Source: Varibaculum cambriense (lineage in GTDB: Bacteria; Actinomycetota; Actinomycetes; Actinomycetales; Actinomycetaceae). Taken from it: a stretch of 64,000 nucleotides of DNA. The DNA is taken from assembly GCF_002848005.1 (NCBI RefSeq), contig NZ_PKHX01000004.1:124001-188000 (forward strand), written 5' to 3'. A program made the position numbers and the translations under genes. Position 1 is the first letter of the stretch. Every line of letters begins with the position of its first letter. A model generated the notes under the pieces. That model did not search any database. It saw only the letters and a program-made list of their open reading frames with translations, and was not told where the DNA came from. Positions 17,501-25,924 of the stretch are shown here, piece by piece.

Positions 17501-17624
17501 CGTGCGGGCATTCATGAAATGGTACGTACCCAGAGATGGGAGACTTGACGGATCCCATCTATTTAGTGATGCAGCTCGACAAAAAGTTTGGTCACTACCT
17601 GAGGCCCCCCGGGCCTGGGTGTAG
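14583..17624 (+). CDS. Large protein of unknown family, first gene of a VWA-MoxR unit
   Basis: This 1013-residue soluble protein has no signal peptide and no membrane segment, and I recognise no family. Much of it (about 50-420 and 560-870) reads as short beta-strands with recurring small units such as YLFFCDKTGSPY, GEYVTWKGKLL, LYWMDLNYG and GVYVDRKGVPYRR, suggestive of a beta-propeller-like scaffold. A middle part (420-540) and the last 140 residues are helical. It precedes the VWA/metallopeptidase-like gene by 31 bases and the MoxR ATPase after that, on the same strand. It is therefore probably the client, adaptor or scaffold of that pair. AGAGGAAC precedes the ATG. Confidence 0.75.
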   Translation: MESLSEMVVNEIFAYHEILSPSPETAAGVRKVVECLVGSAPNSKYSWETEYGTTLILGEDNSLWAKSSRGSFSRLFAKINNVHRCIDTSANNTHGDFYIVRSNNRYLFFCDKTGSPYPGKVEKIAPKVTPLGVNLGINSSGEYVTWKGKLLAEDLRRPLDTEIDIHLATEGTVVFPTTVGFYAKNQDSSQVNQNSLDNLAGLDPNSLEYFSCRPRLTPLTSGYTASKPESSRQEQVTSSLVTDFYPAGLAPQEYRPALVLARTKSGDSYYAIVDTNPFSPGEAETEWIKLPNDCTFAVKGKFKRRKVEIREKINGDLELHYGKKVTFLGTGNLSEVFITQEDKFSQTLRLVIHQGNAGFQTRYLEITINADGTVDKNLLYPLEDPFLKKPVTNSQKTTDLSLSPVSMNTKEEAGKIARRLTRWPYMTGLELEVLHPIFGVASVPEDDIPVLARIWNRWSSLNEGQLRAKTTLFMGILPFTGNNIAKTTRLVDSGNFNRTSPRQSQSSTRLGKLAREALEIWKVPIPALEEKYLKQFDHDFQKIFEGAGAPEHVWEMKTSKPRAQLRKYCGTMMIDKNKNLWRLRYLDTPKLEAKNIKFRHFSYFDAILEDDSHRLYWMDLNYGIVSPIPPERRWLAGEVFCENGVYVDRKGVPYRRARKNVEVPPNLNFCPHFSGDLTVVPDANGELLWLHHGEHRATLINMQIDIESAIDYTPVSRTKNTARDSDSSGTDGFEFRWFFIRNSDGKIRFYIYNRISKKGRLEATHKVSPESSPIVAIKKQKNRTLEYSRSGRLVATVNGQNKTFELASDGSELLRLGIIKNSIESLYLGEDGNVYVRELSKENELDHDSLSFIGFENWEYDWKGHINSSKETNRLTQDDLITNLSYNCGAFHRAIYASLTEKDRKIFLDFMKELRSTPTPYQYSDKEASPWAGAQRLTKDNQPSVWDSCYPAWPEFYNCLFLANGDIKAATDCVRAFMKWYVPRDGRLDGSHLFSDAARQKVWSLPEAPRAWV

Positions 17625-17655
17625 CTTTTTCCGCAAAAGAAAACCGAGAGAACAT

Positions 17656-19122
17656 ATGGAACCCCAAAAATTAACCTCCGATCAGCGCGAGCTGTATAAC
17701 TATGCCCTCTACTCCTGCCTCAGCTTCCAGAATGCGCCCTATTTAGCACCGATCTTGGTGCGTTTAAAGCCTTTGAGCCTACCGGGATTAAAAACTTTAG
17801 CATCCGATAGCAAAGGCCACGTGTTTATCGACTTTGATTTCCTGGAATCTAACAAGGTCGGGATAGAAGATTTTGGACGCGTGGTACAGCACGAGGCGTG
17901 GCACGTAATAAATATGCACTCAATTGTATCCGCTGAAGTTCACGGGCAATACTATGCCTCCACGGTAAACATCGCTATGGATTTAGAAATCAACCAGCAT
18001 ATTCCTCATATAGAGGAAGGGTGGACGGGGATGACCGCTTGCCTACCCGGCAGTGGCAGCTTTTCGGAGCTTCCCAAACATTTAACCTGGAGAGAATACC
18101 TCGACTACATACCTGACTTACCTGAGCTGGGAACGCGAGGTGACATCGGAGACAGCGTAGACGGATCCAGCGACGATGAAGACGAGTCTAGTAGCAGCAA
18201 AGAGCAGAAAACGGGTAGTGACGACGAGTCTGATGGCAATCAGCGAACAAGTTGCGGACGCTCCCAACTGACTCAAGAAATCCTGGATGCGGCGCAAAAA
18301 CTAGATCCCGGTTTCGATGACCAATCCATGGAAAAGACAGCTGCGATTCGCGAAGTAGCTTCCCGGGTTAAAGAACATGCCGAGAATAATCCTGTTTGGG
18401 GTGCGGCTCATGAAGATTTGGTGGGATGGGCAAACAGGCATTTAGCGCCCTCAGTCGTACCTTGGAAAAGACGTTTATCCCGGGTATTGGGTACCAAAAT
18501 AAGTAACTCCCGCCCTCGTTATAACTACACCTGGCGAAAACCGAGTAGACGACATAGTTACGGCGTGGGGAAACCCTACTATCCGGCGTTTCGTGGCGAA
18601 AAAAACTTTGAGCCGAATATCGTTATCGGCATCGATGTTTCCGGATCTATGTCTGTGGGAAAAACTTTGAACCATGTAGCCGGCGAGATTGATGCTATTT
18701 TACGTTCTCACACGGTGAAGAGCGCCTATGCGTTTTTTGTTGACGTAGAAACCGAAGAGCTGCAAGAGGCAGATAGAGATGCGGAAATAGTGCGCTCTGG
18801 AGATACTTCACTGATCAAGTTCTCCAAAGTAAAGAGTATTTTTCGATATTTGTACTCGGGCGGGGGCACCGATATGAGCAGAGCTCTGATCGCGGCCTCT
18901 GAACTTAAAGGTAAGTTCCGTCCCGATATTTTTATTCTAATAACTGACTGCGAAACCCCTTGGTTGAAAGAGGAACCCGAGGGCTTGAAGCGAGTAGAAA
19001 CTATTATTTTAGCGGTTAATACCGATTTTTCTGCTACGACCTCTTCCGAAGAAGTTTGCGAAAAATATGGCATTCCCAAATGGCTAAGTAAAGGAGTTAT
19101 TCCGGTTCCTGCGAAAAAATAG
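17656..19122 (+). CDS. VWA-like protein with DUF2201-type putative metallopeptidase N-terminus
   Basis: This 488-residue protein has an N-terminal domain like the putative metallopeptidase region of DUF2201-type VWA proteins, with HEAWHVINMH near residue 79 as the HExxH site. An acidic, Ser-rich linker follows at about 165-205 (DGSSDDEDESSSSKE). The C-terminal VWA-like domain starts near 320 and has a complete MIDAS beginning in GIDVSGSMS, with SGGGTDMSRAL supplying the later Thr/Asp. Proteins of this type pair with MoxR ATPases, as ViaA does with RavA, and are thought to act in metal-dependent assembly or remodelling. The gene lies 31 bases after the large unknown gene and 59 before the ATPase. 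The start follows GAGAG; a longer frame overlaps the upstream gene. Confidence 0.85.
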   Translation: MEPQKLTSDQRELYNYALYSCLSFQNAPYLAPILVRLKPLSLPGLKTLASDSKGHVFIDFDFLESNKVGIEDFGRVVQHEAWHVINMHSIVSAEVHGQYYASTVNIAMDLEINQHIPHIEEGWTGMTACLPGSGSFSELPKHLTWREYLDYIPDLPELGTRGDIGDSVDGSSDDEDESSSSKEQKTGSDDESDGNQRTSCGRSQLTQEILDAAQKLDPGFDDQSMEKTAAIREVASRVKEHAENNPVWGAAHEDLVGWANRHLAPSVVPWKRRLSRVLGTKISNSRPRYNYTWRKPSRRHSYGVGKPYYPAFRGEKNFEPNIVIGIDVSGSMSVGKTLNHVAGEIDAILRSHTVKSAYAFFVDVETEELQEADRDAEIVRSGDTSLIKFSKVKSIFRYLYSGGGTDMSRALIAASELKGKFRPDIFILITDCETPWLKEEPEGLKRVETIILAVNTDFSATTSSEEVCEKYGIPKWLSKGVIPVPAKK

Positions 19123-19181
19123 CCCCGCTTAAAGTCCATTTTTTACCCGAAAATAAGATAAAAGAAAGAGTTGTTTTAGTT

Positions 19182-20369
19182 ATGGCCACCAAGAAGATGC
19201 TTTCCGAAAACTCGAGTGCTCTCGCGGAAAAAATCGCAATCACCTGTAGGGCTGGCAATGTTCCAATTATTTGGGGAGATCCCGGGATCGGGAAAACTGC
19301 GATGGTGGAACAGCTCGCTAAAGAGGTAGAACGGAAACTGTTCGTGGTGATTGGCTCCACCATGGAACCTACCGATATTGCAGGGCTACCGGTTCCGCAA
19401 GAGGACCAGGACGGAGTTTTAGAGAGCCGGTATACCGATCCTGATTTCTTAGCTTTCGTGCGCAAATATGACGGCGAGGTCATTTTGCTGTTTGACGAGT
19501 TCCTATCTACTCCCCCGGTGGTACAAAACTCGTTACTGACAGCTATCCAGTCTCGACGCCTTCCCGGAGGGCGTTTCTTACCGGACAACGTGTGGATGAT
19601 TCTGGCATCTAACCCCATGGAACAAACCCTTGACGGCACCGAACTTTCCTTGCCAATGTCGAATCGCCTGGTTCACTTCTACGCCGAAGTTGATAATCAG
19701 TTCTTCCTACGTAACTTTCCGAGTAACTTTGGAAAAGGTTTCGAAAATCCAGATGAGGCAGATACCCGGGCGATTATTACTGGTTTCTTGACTCGGAATA
19801 CGAACATGATTCACGATATGCCCGAGGTGGGGTCGGGGTACGTAGGCGGATGGTGCTCGCCGCGTTCCTGGGATAACCTAGCGCGCCAAGTTGCCTTGTA
19901 CGAAGACGGTTTTAGAACCGACGGCATAAATATGGACTTCGTAGCCACAGTAGGTGAACAGGCATATTTAGCATTCGCGACCTATTTCTTAAATGAAAAA
20001 TTACCGGTACCTTCTGAGATCCTGGCTGACCCGAAGAATGCGGTCACCTGGGAAAAACTGACGCCCGATCAGATTTACGCGATTTTTGAGGGAGTCTCTA
20101 GCCTAGCTCCTGATAAGAAGGAAAATCTTGTGGAAAATCTCTTCGCGATTACGGAGGTTTATATTGAAGCCTCTAAGCGTCTGAGTCCTGATGGGGTTGC
20201 GGTATGCTGCGGGCTTTTAGAATCCCTCTTCCTGAAAACCCGGCTCGAATACGACCTGCGGGACGGAACCGGAGACATTCTCAAAAAGAATGAAATCTAT
20301 AGCCAAATCATCAAGAAACTTATGGATACTAAGCTCCTTACCTTCTTAAAGAAACGCAATCTCGTCTAA
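19182..20369 (+). CDS. MoxR-family AAA+ ATPase
   Basis: This 395-residue AAA+ ATPase has Walker A GDPGIGKT at about 32-39, Walker B ILLFDEF near 102 and sensor-1 ILASNP near 145, followed by a helical lid and a C-terminal helical extension. MoxR ATPases work as chaperone-like remodelling motors on partners that carry VWA domains. Here the partner is the gene immediately upstream. This ATPase is the third gene of the 14,583-20,369 unit. The ribosome-binding site (AAGAAAGAG) is rather far from the ATG. No terminator is evident after the stop. Confidence 0.92.
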   Translation: MATKKMLSENSSALAEKIAITCRAGNVPIIWGDPGIGKTAMVEQLAKEVERKLFVVIGSTMEPTDIAGLPVPQEDQDGVLESRYTDPDFLAFVRKYDGEVILLFDEFLSTPPVVQNSLLTAIQSRRLPGGRFLPDNVWMILASNPMEQTLDGTELSLPMSNRLVHFYAEVDNQFFLRNFPSNFGKGFENPDEADTRAIITGFLTRNTNMIHDMPEVGSGYVGGWCSPRSWDNLARQVALYEDGFRTDGINMDFVATVGEQAYLAFATYFLNEKLPVPSEILADPKNAVTWEKLTPDQIYAIFEGVSSLAPDKKENLVENLFAITEVYIEASKRLSPDGVAVCCGLLESLFLKTRLEYDLRDGTGDILKKNEIYSQIIKKLMDTKLLTFLKKRNLV

Positions 20370-20524
20370 CCTACGCCCGTTGCCCCCTTTCATTCCGCTA
20401 TCAGTTGGGGTTATTTCGTCCAGATACACCTTGATGTAATCCGACAGATCGGAAAACCTCGTACGAGACCTCTTGAATATTTGCAGGACGAGTCCTCGTT
20501 GCCTTGCCGTTTATGCCACCGTCC

Positions 20525-21058
20525 CTACTTATTCTGGTAGGTAACCTCGAGAGTAGCGCGCGCCAGGGAATGGAAAAGCGCCTGGAAGTTAGCAGCAGCC
20601 GCCGAGGCATCCTCATCCAGTTCCAAAGTTTCCGTATCCAGGGCGTGAACCGCGAAAATATAGCGGTGCGGGCGATCGCCCTTCGGCGGAGCCGCCCCCA
20701 TATAGGACCAGCCGCCCCCATCGTTGCGCAAATGGAAAGCCGCGCCCTCAAGTTCTAAGTCACTGCTACCCGCACCGGTGGGCAGGGAAGTCATCTCCGC
20801 CGGGATATCAGTAATCAACCAATGCCAAAACCCGGAAGGCGTAGGGGCATCCGGGTCAAAGCAAGTAAGCAGGAAAGACTTGGTTTCTTTGGGAAAACCA
20901 CTCCAAGAAAGCTGCGGAGATAGGTTCTCCCCTGCCGCTATCTGCGCGGTGGGCATCTGACCCCCTGCAGTCATATCGGCAGAAGTCAGAGTAAAAGTAG
21001 GAAGCTGCGGCAGCGCCTCGTAAGGATCGAGGGCGAGCGGGCGGGAGTTAAGATCCAT
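20525..21058 (-). CDS. YbhB/YbcL family PEBP-like protein
   Basis: This 177-residue protein of the phosphatidylethanolamine-binding (Raf kinase inhibitor-like) family has DPDAPTPSGFWHWL near residue 67 and RPHRYIFAVHALD near 130, which form the ligand pocket. Bacterial members are small cytoplasmic proteins of unclear role. A relic of the C-terminal part of a paralogous or duplicated copy lies at 13,221-13,315. The gene is single, with a 155-bp gap to the MoxR gene and a divergent neighbour (trmL). Confidence 0.9.
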   Translation of the reverse strand: MDLNSRPLALDPYEALPQLPTFTLTSADMTAGGQMPTAQIAAGENLSPQLSWSGFPKETKSFLLTCFDPDAPTPSGFWHWLITDIPAEMTSLPTGAGSSDLELEGAAFHLRNDGGGWSYMGAAPPKGDRPHRYIFAVHALDTETLELDEDASAAAANFQALFHSLARATLEVTYQNK

Positions 21059-21187
21059 GATTCCTCCAGTAAAGTCAGTGCGTTTGCCTCTAGGCTACGT
21101 GAATAGCCCCGCTTAGGCAGCAGAATCACTACCCGATAACCTCACCCGAATTATTTGCCCCTCGGAAAAGGCAATAGAATCGAGGCC

Positions 21188-21649
21188 GTGTTGCATTTGA
21201 TCTATTTCGAGCCGCGTATCCCGGGAAACACCGGAGCTGCTATCCGCTTATCCGCCTGCACCGGTACCTTATTGCACCTGGTGGAACCGCTTTGTTTCGA
21301 TATGGATGACACTAAGCTAAAGCGCGCCGGACTGGACTACCACGACCTCGCGCACGTGAAAGTACACCCTAATCTAGAGGACGCCCTCGCCGATATCCCC
21401 GGAAAAATCCATGCTTTTACCGGTCACGCTAAGCTGCACTTTCAAGATGCCTCCTACGGAAGCGAGGACGGGCTGCTATTTGGCCCTGAACCTACCGGGC
21501 TTCCCGAGGAAGTCATGGCGCATCCCCGGGTTGCTGACCTGGTGCGGATCCCGATGGTGCCGCATTTGCGTTCCCTAAACCTAACTATTTCCGCTTCTAT
21601 CGGCCTCTATGAAGCCCTGCGGCAAAACTCTTACCCAGATTTGGTCTAA
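21188..21649 (+). CDS. trmL: tRNA (cytidine/uridine-34-2'-O)-methyltransferase TrmL
   Basis: This SPOUT methyltransferase of about 153 residues 2'-O-methylates position 34 of leucine tRNAs with S-adenosylmethionine. The N-terminus LHLIYFEPRIPGNTG fits the family, and the knot region is present (FGPEPTGLP, then IPMVPHLRSLNL and YEALRQ). The GTG at 21,188 was chosen because family members begin right at this point; the TTG just after it is possible, and an upstream start at 21,155 adds 11 unconserved residues. Its stop overlaps by 4 bases the stop of the convergent membrane protein gene. Confidence 0.9.
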   Translation: MLHLIYFEPRIPGNTGAAIRLSACTGTLLHLVEPLCFDMDDTKLKRAGLDYHDLAHVKVHPNLEDALADIPGKIHAFTGHAKLHFQDASYGSEDGLLFGPEPTGLPEEVMAHPRVADLVRIPMVPHLRSLNLTISASIGLYEALRQNSYPDLV

Positions 21650-22134
21650 TTCTTATTCCCGGAGCGCAGCGGGGAAGAAACCAGCAGCCAGATAATGGTC
21701 AGCGCGGTTAAAATCGCGGGGAAATAATAGTAGGCCTGCCCCCAGTTGAATAGTAGCTGCGAGCTATCTAAATGCGGAGAGGAAAACACCAAGGCAAATA
21801 GCACCAGCAGCAGGGTTTCAATCCCACTGAGTCCCCAGGCAAGCAAGCGCATCCGCCGTCCATTATGAATTACCGCGATTGCTAGCACTATCCAATGCGC
21901 CACGTTAGCCAGTGACAGCATAGCCAGCCCATACCCGGCAGAACCCGAAGCTGGCAGGGTGGAAAATTCATGGAACAGAGCAACCACCGCAAACACCACT
22001 AAGCCCGCCATGAAGATGCGCCCGGCTCCCCAAGAGGCGGTGCGCGGATCCTTATGGGACTGCTGCGCAGACTCAGATGTTGACAAGATCTTCTCCGAAT
22101 TTTTGCGGTAGGTGTCTTTAAATTCTACCTGCAC
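21646..22134 (-). CDS. Predicted four-helix membrane protein
   Basis: This 162-residue protein has a hydrophilic N-terminus of about 38 residues and four hydrophobic segments (around 39-58, 69-88, 97-115 and 133-152). I recognise no conserved domain. It lies convergent to trmL with a 4-base overlap of the 3' ends and divergent from lpdA. Confidence 0.75.
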   Translation of the reverse strand: MQVEFKDTYRKNSEKILSTSESAQQSHKDPRTASWGAGRIFMAGLVVFAVVALFHEFSTLPASGSAGYGLAMLSLANVAHWIVLAIAVIHNGRRMRLLAWGLSGIETLLLVLFALVFSSPHLDSSQLLFNWGQAYYYFPAILTALTIIWLLVSSPLRSGNKN

Positions 22135-22363
22135 TAGTTGCCAGAACCCTGCCCGCTTGCACCGACCTTGCAGATAAATTTGTATTCTCCTTCACATTTT
22201 TTCGCCGTCTTGAGAAAGAGGGTTATTCACCGTGCGTTTACCGGCCAAAAATGAAACAATGTCTGCAGGTGTCTGTAACTGTGCCGGCAGGGACAAACCT
22301 CAAGTTTTTCCCCGCCCACTCATGGTCGGACATAGTCGTGATTTTATCAAGGAGAACTTCACA

Positions 22364-23731
22364 ATGACGAGCACCTATGACGTTGTAGTCTTGGGCGCGG
22401 GCAGCGGTGGATACGCTACCGCTTTGCGCGCTTCTCAACTGGGAATGAAAGTCGCCCTGATCGAGGGGGACAAAGTGGGCGGCACCTGCCTCCACCGGGG
22501 TTGTATCCCCACCAAGGCAATGTTGCACGTGGCGGAAACAGTTGACGCCATCAAAGAAGCCTCTCGCCTGGGAGTTAAGGCCAGTTTTGAGGGCGTTGAC
22601 ATGCACGAAGTTGGCCGCTTCCGCGACAAGACCATTTCCCGCCTCCACAAGGGACTACAGGGTCTGGTCAAAGCCCGCAAGATCGACTACATCCAAGGTT
22701 GGGGTCGAGTTATCAGCCCCAACACCGTCCAAGTAGGCTCGGAAACTTACCAGGGCAAGAACCTGGTACTGGCTACCGGCTCATATTCCAAGTCCCTTCC
22801 GGGTCTGGAAATCGAGGGGCGGGTAATCACTTCCGATCAGGCGCTGCAACTCGATTGGGTACCGAACAAGGCAGTGGTGCTTGGCGGCGGAGTTATCGGA
22901 ATCGAGTTCGCCAGCCTCTGGGCTTCCTTGGGCTCCGAGGTAACCGTGATTGAGGGGCTACCCCATTTAGCCAATAACGAGGACGCCTCCGTTTCTAAAG
23001 GCCTAGAGCGGGCATTCCGATCCCGCGGGATCGCCTTTAAGACCGGCACCATGTTCGATTCAGTTACCCAAACCGGTAACTCGGTACAGGTTAAGACCCA
23101 GTCCGGCGATACTTTCGATGCCGATGTACTGCTGGTAGCGGTCGGGCGCGGCCCGCGCACCAAAGATATGGGATTTGAAGATATCGGGGTAAATATTGAT
23201 CGCGGTTTCATCCCGGTAGATGAACACTTGATGACTAATGTTCCCGGCGTATATGCAGTTGGCGATATTGTTCCCGGTCTGCAACTGGCGCATCGCGGTT
23301 TCGCGCAAGGCATTTTCCTCGCCGAATACTTAGGGGGGCTGGATCCGCAGCCTTTGGTAGAGCACAATATTCCCCGGGTTACTTTCTGTGAACCTGAGAT
23401 CGCTTCGGTCGGTTTAACCCAGAAGCAAGCGGAAGAAGAGTTCGGAAAAGACGGGGTGAAAGTCACCGAGTATAATCTGGCAGGCAACGGTAAATCCCAG
23501 ATTCTAGGTACTGGCGGCATTATTAAATTGGTGGCGCAAAAGGATGGCCCGATTGTGGGCTTCCATGCCCTCGGTAAACGGGTGGGCGAACTGGTTGGTG
23601 AAGGCCAATTGATGGTCAACTGGGAAGCCTTCCCGGAGGATTTGGCGGCTCTGGTGCACACCCACCCCACCCAAGACGAAGCAATTGGTGAAGCCGGATT
23701 GGCTCTTGCCGGCAAACCCTTACATTCCTAA
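22364..23731 (+). CDS. lpdA: Dihydrolipoyl dehydrogenase (E3)
   Basis: This 455-residue FAD flavoprotein re-oxidises the dihydrolipoyl arms of 2-oxoacid dehydrogenase complexes and passes the electrons to NAD. The FAD-binding GAGSGGYATA is at 11-20, the redox disulphide is C42 and C47 (GGTCLHRGCIPTK), the NAD-binding GGGVIGIEFA is near 175, and the catalytic His/Glu lie in HTHPTQDEAIGEA at the C-terminus. The start at 22,364 follows AAGGAG; an upstream in-frame start has no such site. The E2 gene follows 24 bases downstream, so the two are co-transcribed. The 230-bp region upstream holds no gene. Confidence 0.96.
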   Translation: MTSTYDVVVLGAGSGGYATALRASQLGMKVALIEGDKVGGTCLHRGCIPTKAMLHVAETVDAIKEASRLGVKASFEGVDMHEVGRFRDKTISRLHKGLQGLVKARKIDYIQGWGRVISPNTVQVGSETYQGKNLVLATGSYSKSLPGLEIEGRVITSDQALQLDWVPNKAVVLGGGVIGIEFASLWASLGSEVTVIEGLPHLANNEDASVSKGLERAFRSRGIAFKTGTMFDSVTQTGNSVQVKTQSGDTFDADVLLVAVGRGPRTKDMGFEDIGVNIDRGFIPVDEHLMTNVPGVYAVGDIVPGLQLAHRGFAQGIFLAEYLGGLDPQPLVEHNIPRVTFCEPEIASVGLTQKQAEEEFGKDGVKVTEYNLAGNGKSQILGTGGIIKLVAQKDGPIVGFHALGKRVGELVGEGQLMVNWEAFPEDLAALVHTHPTQDEAIGEAGLALAGKPLHS

Positions 23732-23755
23732 AGTCCAGAAAGGTAGATTAATAAT

Positions 23756-25747
23756 ATGGCACAAGATATTGAGATGCCCGCTCTGGGCGAATCGGTAACC
23801 GAAGGTACGGTTTCTCGCTGGCTCAAGAAAGTTGGCGACCAGGTAGCAGTAGATGAACCCTTACTGGAGGTTTCCACCGACAAAGTTGACTCGGAAGTCC
23901 CCTCCCCGATCGCGGGAGTAATCACCGAGATTCTGGTAGAGGAAGACGAAACCGTAGATGTGGGAACGGTAGTTTGCCGGGTAGGTGCAGCAGACGAAGT
24001 TGGTTCGGCCGCCCCTGCCGCCCCAGCTGCTCCTGCAGCTGAAGAAACTCCAGCTGCTCCCGCTGCCCCGGCCGCTTCCCCGGTTCCGCCGACCCCACCA
24101 GCCAGCTCGGCTCCGGCAGGTGGCGGACAGGCCGTAGAGATGCCGGCTCTGGGCGAATCGGTAACCGAAGGCACGGTTTCTCGCTGGCTGAAGAAGGTCG
24201 GCGACAAAGTAGAGGTAGACGAGCCCTTACTGGAAGTGTCTACTGACAAAGTCGATTCCGAAGTACCTTCCCCAATCGCGGGAGTGGTCACTGAAATTTT
24301 GGTGCAAGAGGACGAAACCGTAGATGTTGGTACGGTGCTCTGCCGGGTAGGCGATGGTGCAGCTGCTCCGGCGGAAACTAGCGCCCCTGCGACCCCGGAG
24401 GCTTCTGCGGCTCCGGCAGCCCCTGCGGCACCGGCTGCTCCTGCAGTACCCGCGGCTCCTCCCGCCCCCAGCCTGCCGGAAAACCCGGCAGAACTGCCAG
24501 GCGCAGGTATTCCTTCTTCGATTAAACGCGAAGGCGACCATCACGTAGTCCAGTGGGCATACCCGCAGGTACACACTGGTTATCCGGGCACTATGACCGC
24601 AGAAGGGCAGGTAGTTCCGCCCTCCGATAATGCTCCAGCAGTTCCAGCAGTTCCGGCTGCTCCGGCTGCGCCCCCGGCTCCCAAAGCTGCAGAGACCCCA
24701 GCCGCCCCGAAGCCACCGGCAGCCCCTCCGGCTCCCGCGGCGCCTAAAGCACCGGCGGCTCCGACACCTCCAGCTGCTGCTCCTAGCGCAAAGCCGGCAG
24801 ATAAGCCACAGGCAGCCAAGCAGGTAAGTGGTGGCTACGTGACCCCGATCGTCCGCAAACTGGCGCGTGAAAAGGGCGTAGATATTTCTAGTCTTAAAGG
24901 CAGTGGCGTAGGCGGGCGGATTCGGCGCGAGGACGTGCTGGCAGCTGCGCAGAAACCGCAAGCAGCACCGGCGGCAGCTCCGGAAGTGCCTGCAGCTCCG
25001 CTACCTCCGATCCAGCCGGCGCAAGAACGGGGCAAGACCGAGAAACTTTCCCGGATGCGCCAGACTATCGCCAAGCACATGATGAACTCGCTAGCCTCTA
25101 CCGCGCAGCTAACTACCGTGGTCGAGGTAGACGTTACCCGGATTGCGAATCTGCGGGCACGCGCCAAGGACTCTTTCGCGCAGCGGGAAGGCACCAAGCT
25201 GTCCTTCTTGCCTTTCTTTGTGAAAGCGGCCGTGGAAGCCTTGAAGGCGCATCCGAAGATCAACTCGCGGGTAAATGACGAAACCAACGAGGTCACCTAC
25301 TTTGATCACGAGAACGTCGGGATTGCGGTGGACTCGGACAAGGGTCTGATGGTGCCAGTGATCAAGAACTGTGGCGATCTGACGATCGCGGCTATTGCCC
25401 GCAAGATCAACGAGCTGGCCGCGAAAGTTCGTGATGGTTCCATCAGTATCGATGAAATGTCTGGTGGTACCTTCTCGATTACCAACACCGGTTCTCGCGG
25501 CGCCCTCTTCGATACTCCGGTAGTTAACTACCCGGAGGAAGCGATTTTGGGTCTGGGCACGATTGTGCGCCGGCCGATGGTAGTGAAGGATTCCGAGGGT
25601 AATGACACTATCGCGGTGCGTTCCCTGGTTTACCTGGCACTTTCCTATGACCACCGCCTAATCGACGGTGCGGACGCCGCTCGCTACCTCACGACTGTGA
25701 AGAAGCGTCTAGAAGAAGGAGACTTCTCCGCCGAGGTGGGGCTATAA
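23756..25747 (+). CDS. sucB: Dihydrolipoamide acyltransferase E2 (SucB-type, two lipoyl domains)
   Basis: This 663-residue E2 component has two nearly identical lipoyl domains with lipoylated lysines at K43 and K165 (both in [12 protein letters not shown]). They are joined by long Ala/Pro-rich linkers, followed by a peripheral-subunit-binding domain near 360-398 ([14 protein letters not shown]) and a catalytic domain with [15 protein letters not shown] near 631. Actinobacterial proteins of this layout are annotated as SucB but often serve the pyruvate dehydrogenase complex. No E1 gene is in the window, so the substrate stays open. It is followed by a strong terminator. Confidence 0.95.
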   Translation: MAQDIEMPALGESVTEGTVSRWLKKVGDQVAVDEPLLEVSTDKVDSEVPSPIAGVITEILVEEDETVDVGTVVCRVGAADEVGSAAPAAPAAPAAEETPAAPAAPAASPVPPTPPASSAPAGGGQAVEMPALGESVTEGTVSRWLKKVGDKVEVDEPLLEVSTDKVDSEVPSPIAGVVTEILVQEDETVDVGTVLCRVGDGAAAPAETSAPATPEASAAPAAPAAPAAPAVPAAPPAPSLPENPAELPGAGIPSSIKREGDHHVVQWAYPQVHTGYPGTMTAEGQVVPPSDNAPAVPAVPAAPAAPPAPKAAETPAAPKPPAAPPAPAAPKAPAAPTPPAAAPSAKPADKPQAAKQVSGGYVTPIVRKLAREKGVDISSLKGSGVGGRIRREDVLAAAQKPQAAPAAAPEVPAAPLPPIQPAQERGKTEKLSRMRQTIAKHMMNSLASTAQLTTVVEVDVTRIANLRARAKDSFAQREGTKLSFLPFFVKAAVEALKAHPKINSRVNDETNEVTYFDHENVGIAVDSDKGLMVPVIKNCGDLTIAAIARKINELAAKVRDGSISIDEMSGGTFSITNTGSRGALFDTPVVNYPEEAILGLGTIVRRPMVVKDSEGNDTIAVRSLVYLALSYDHRLIDGADAARYLTTVKKRLEEGDFSAEVGL

Positions 25748-25782
25748 AGTCTCTAACTAGCTAAAAGTTAATACTCCTGATA

Positions 25783-25825
25783 ATGTTCTTTGGCTCCGGT
25801 TTTCCGGAGCCAAAGAACATTTTTA
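25783..25825 (+). terminator. Rho-independent terminator of lpdA-sucB
   Basis: A perfect 17-bp stem (25,783-25,799 with 25,804-25,820; inner part GGCTCCGG/CCGGAGCC) has a TTTT loop and is followed by TTTTTA. It lies 36 bases after the sucB stop. Confidence 0.95.
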
Positions 25826-25924
25826 TACCCTATTTTCCCTGATGAAACCATAAGTAGCAGCAATATTAGCCGGGGTAGTTAATGCTCCAAATAAGAGGGG
25901 ACAATCCCGAATCAGCAGCCGCAG

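Noticed and set aside
20401..20751. 116-codon minus-strand frame downstream of the MoxR gene
   Set aside because: It lies in another frame of the PEBP gene plus the gap after it; the composition is Arg/Trp-rich and non-coding in look.
22837..23715. Long minus-strand open frame (292 codons) opposite lpdA
   Set aside because: It is fully antisense to a clear lpdA, has Pro/Ser/Thr-rich composition without any motif, and no ribosome-binding site.
24227..24961. Minus-strand open frame rich in Arg, Ser and Gly opposite sucB
   Set aside because: It arises from the Ala/Pro-rich linker codons of the E2 protein read backwards.
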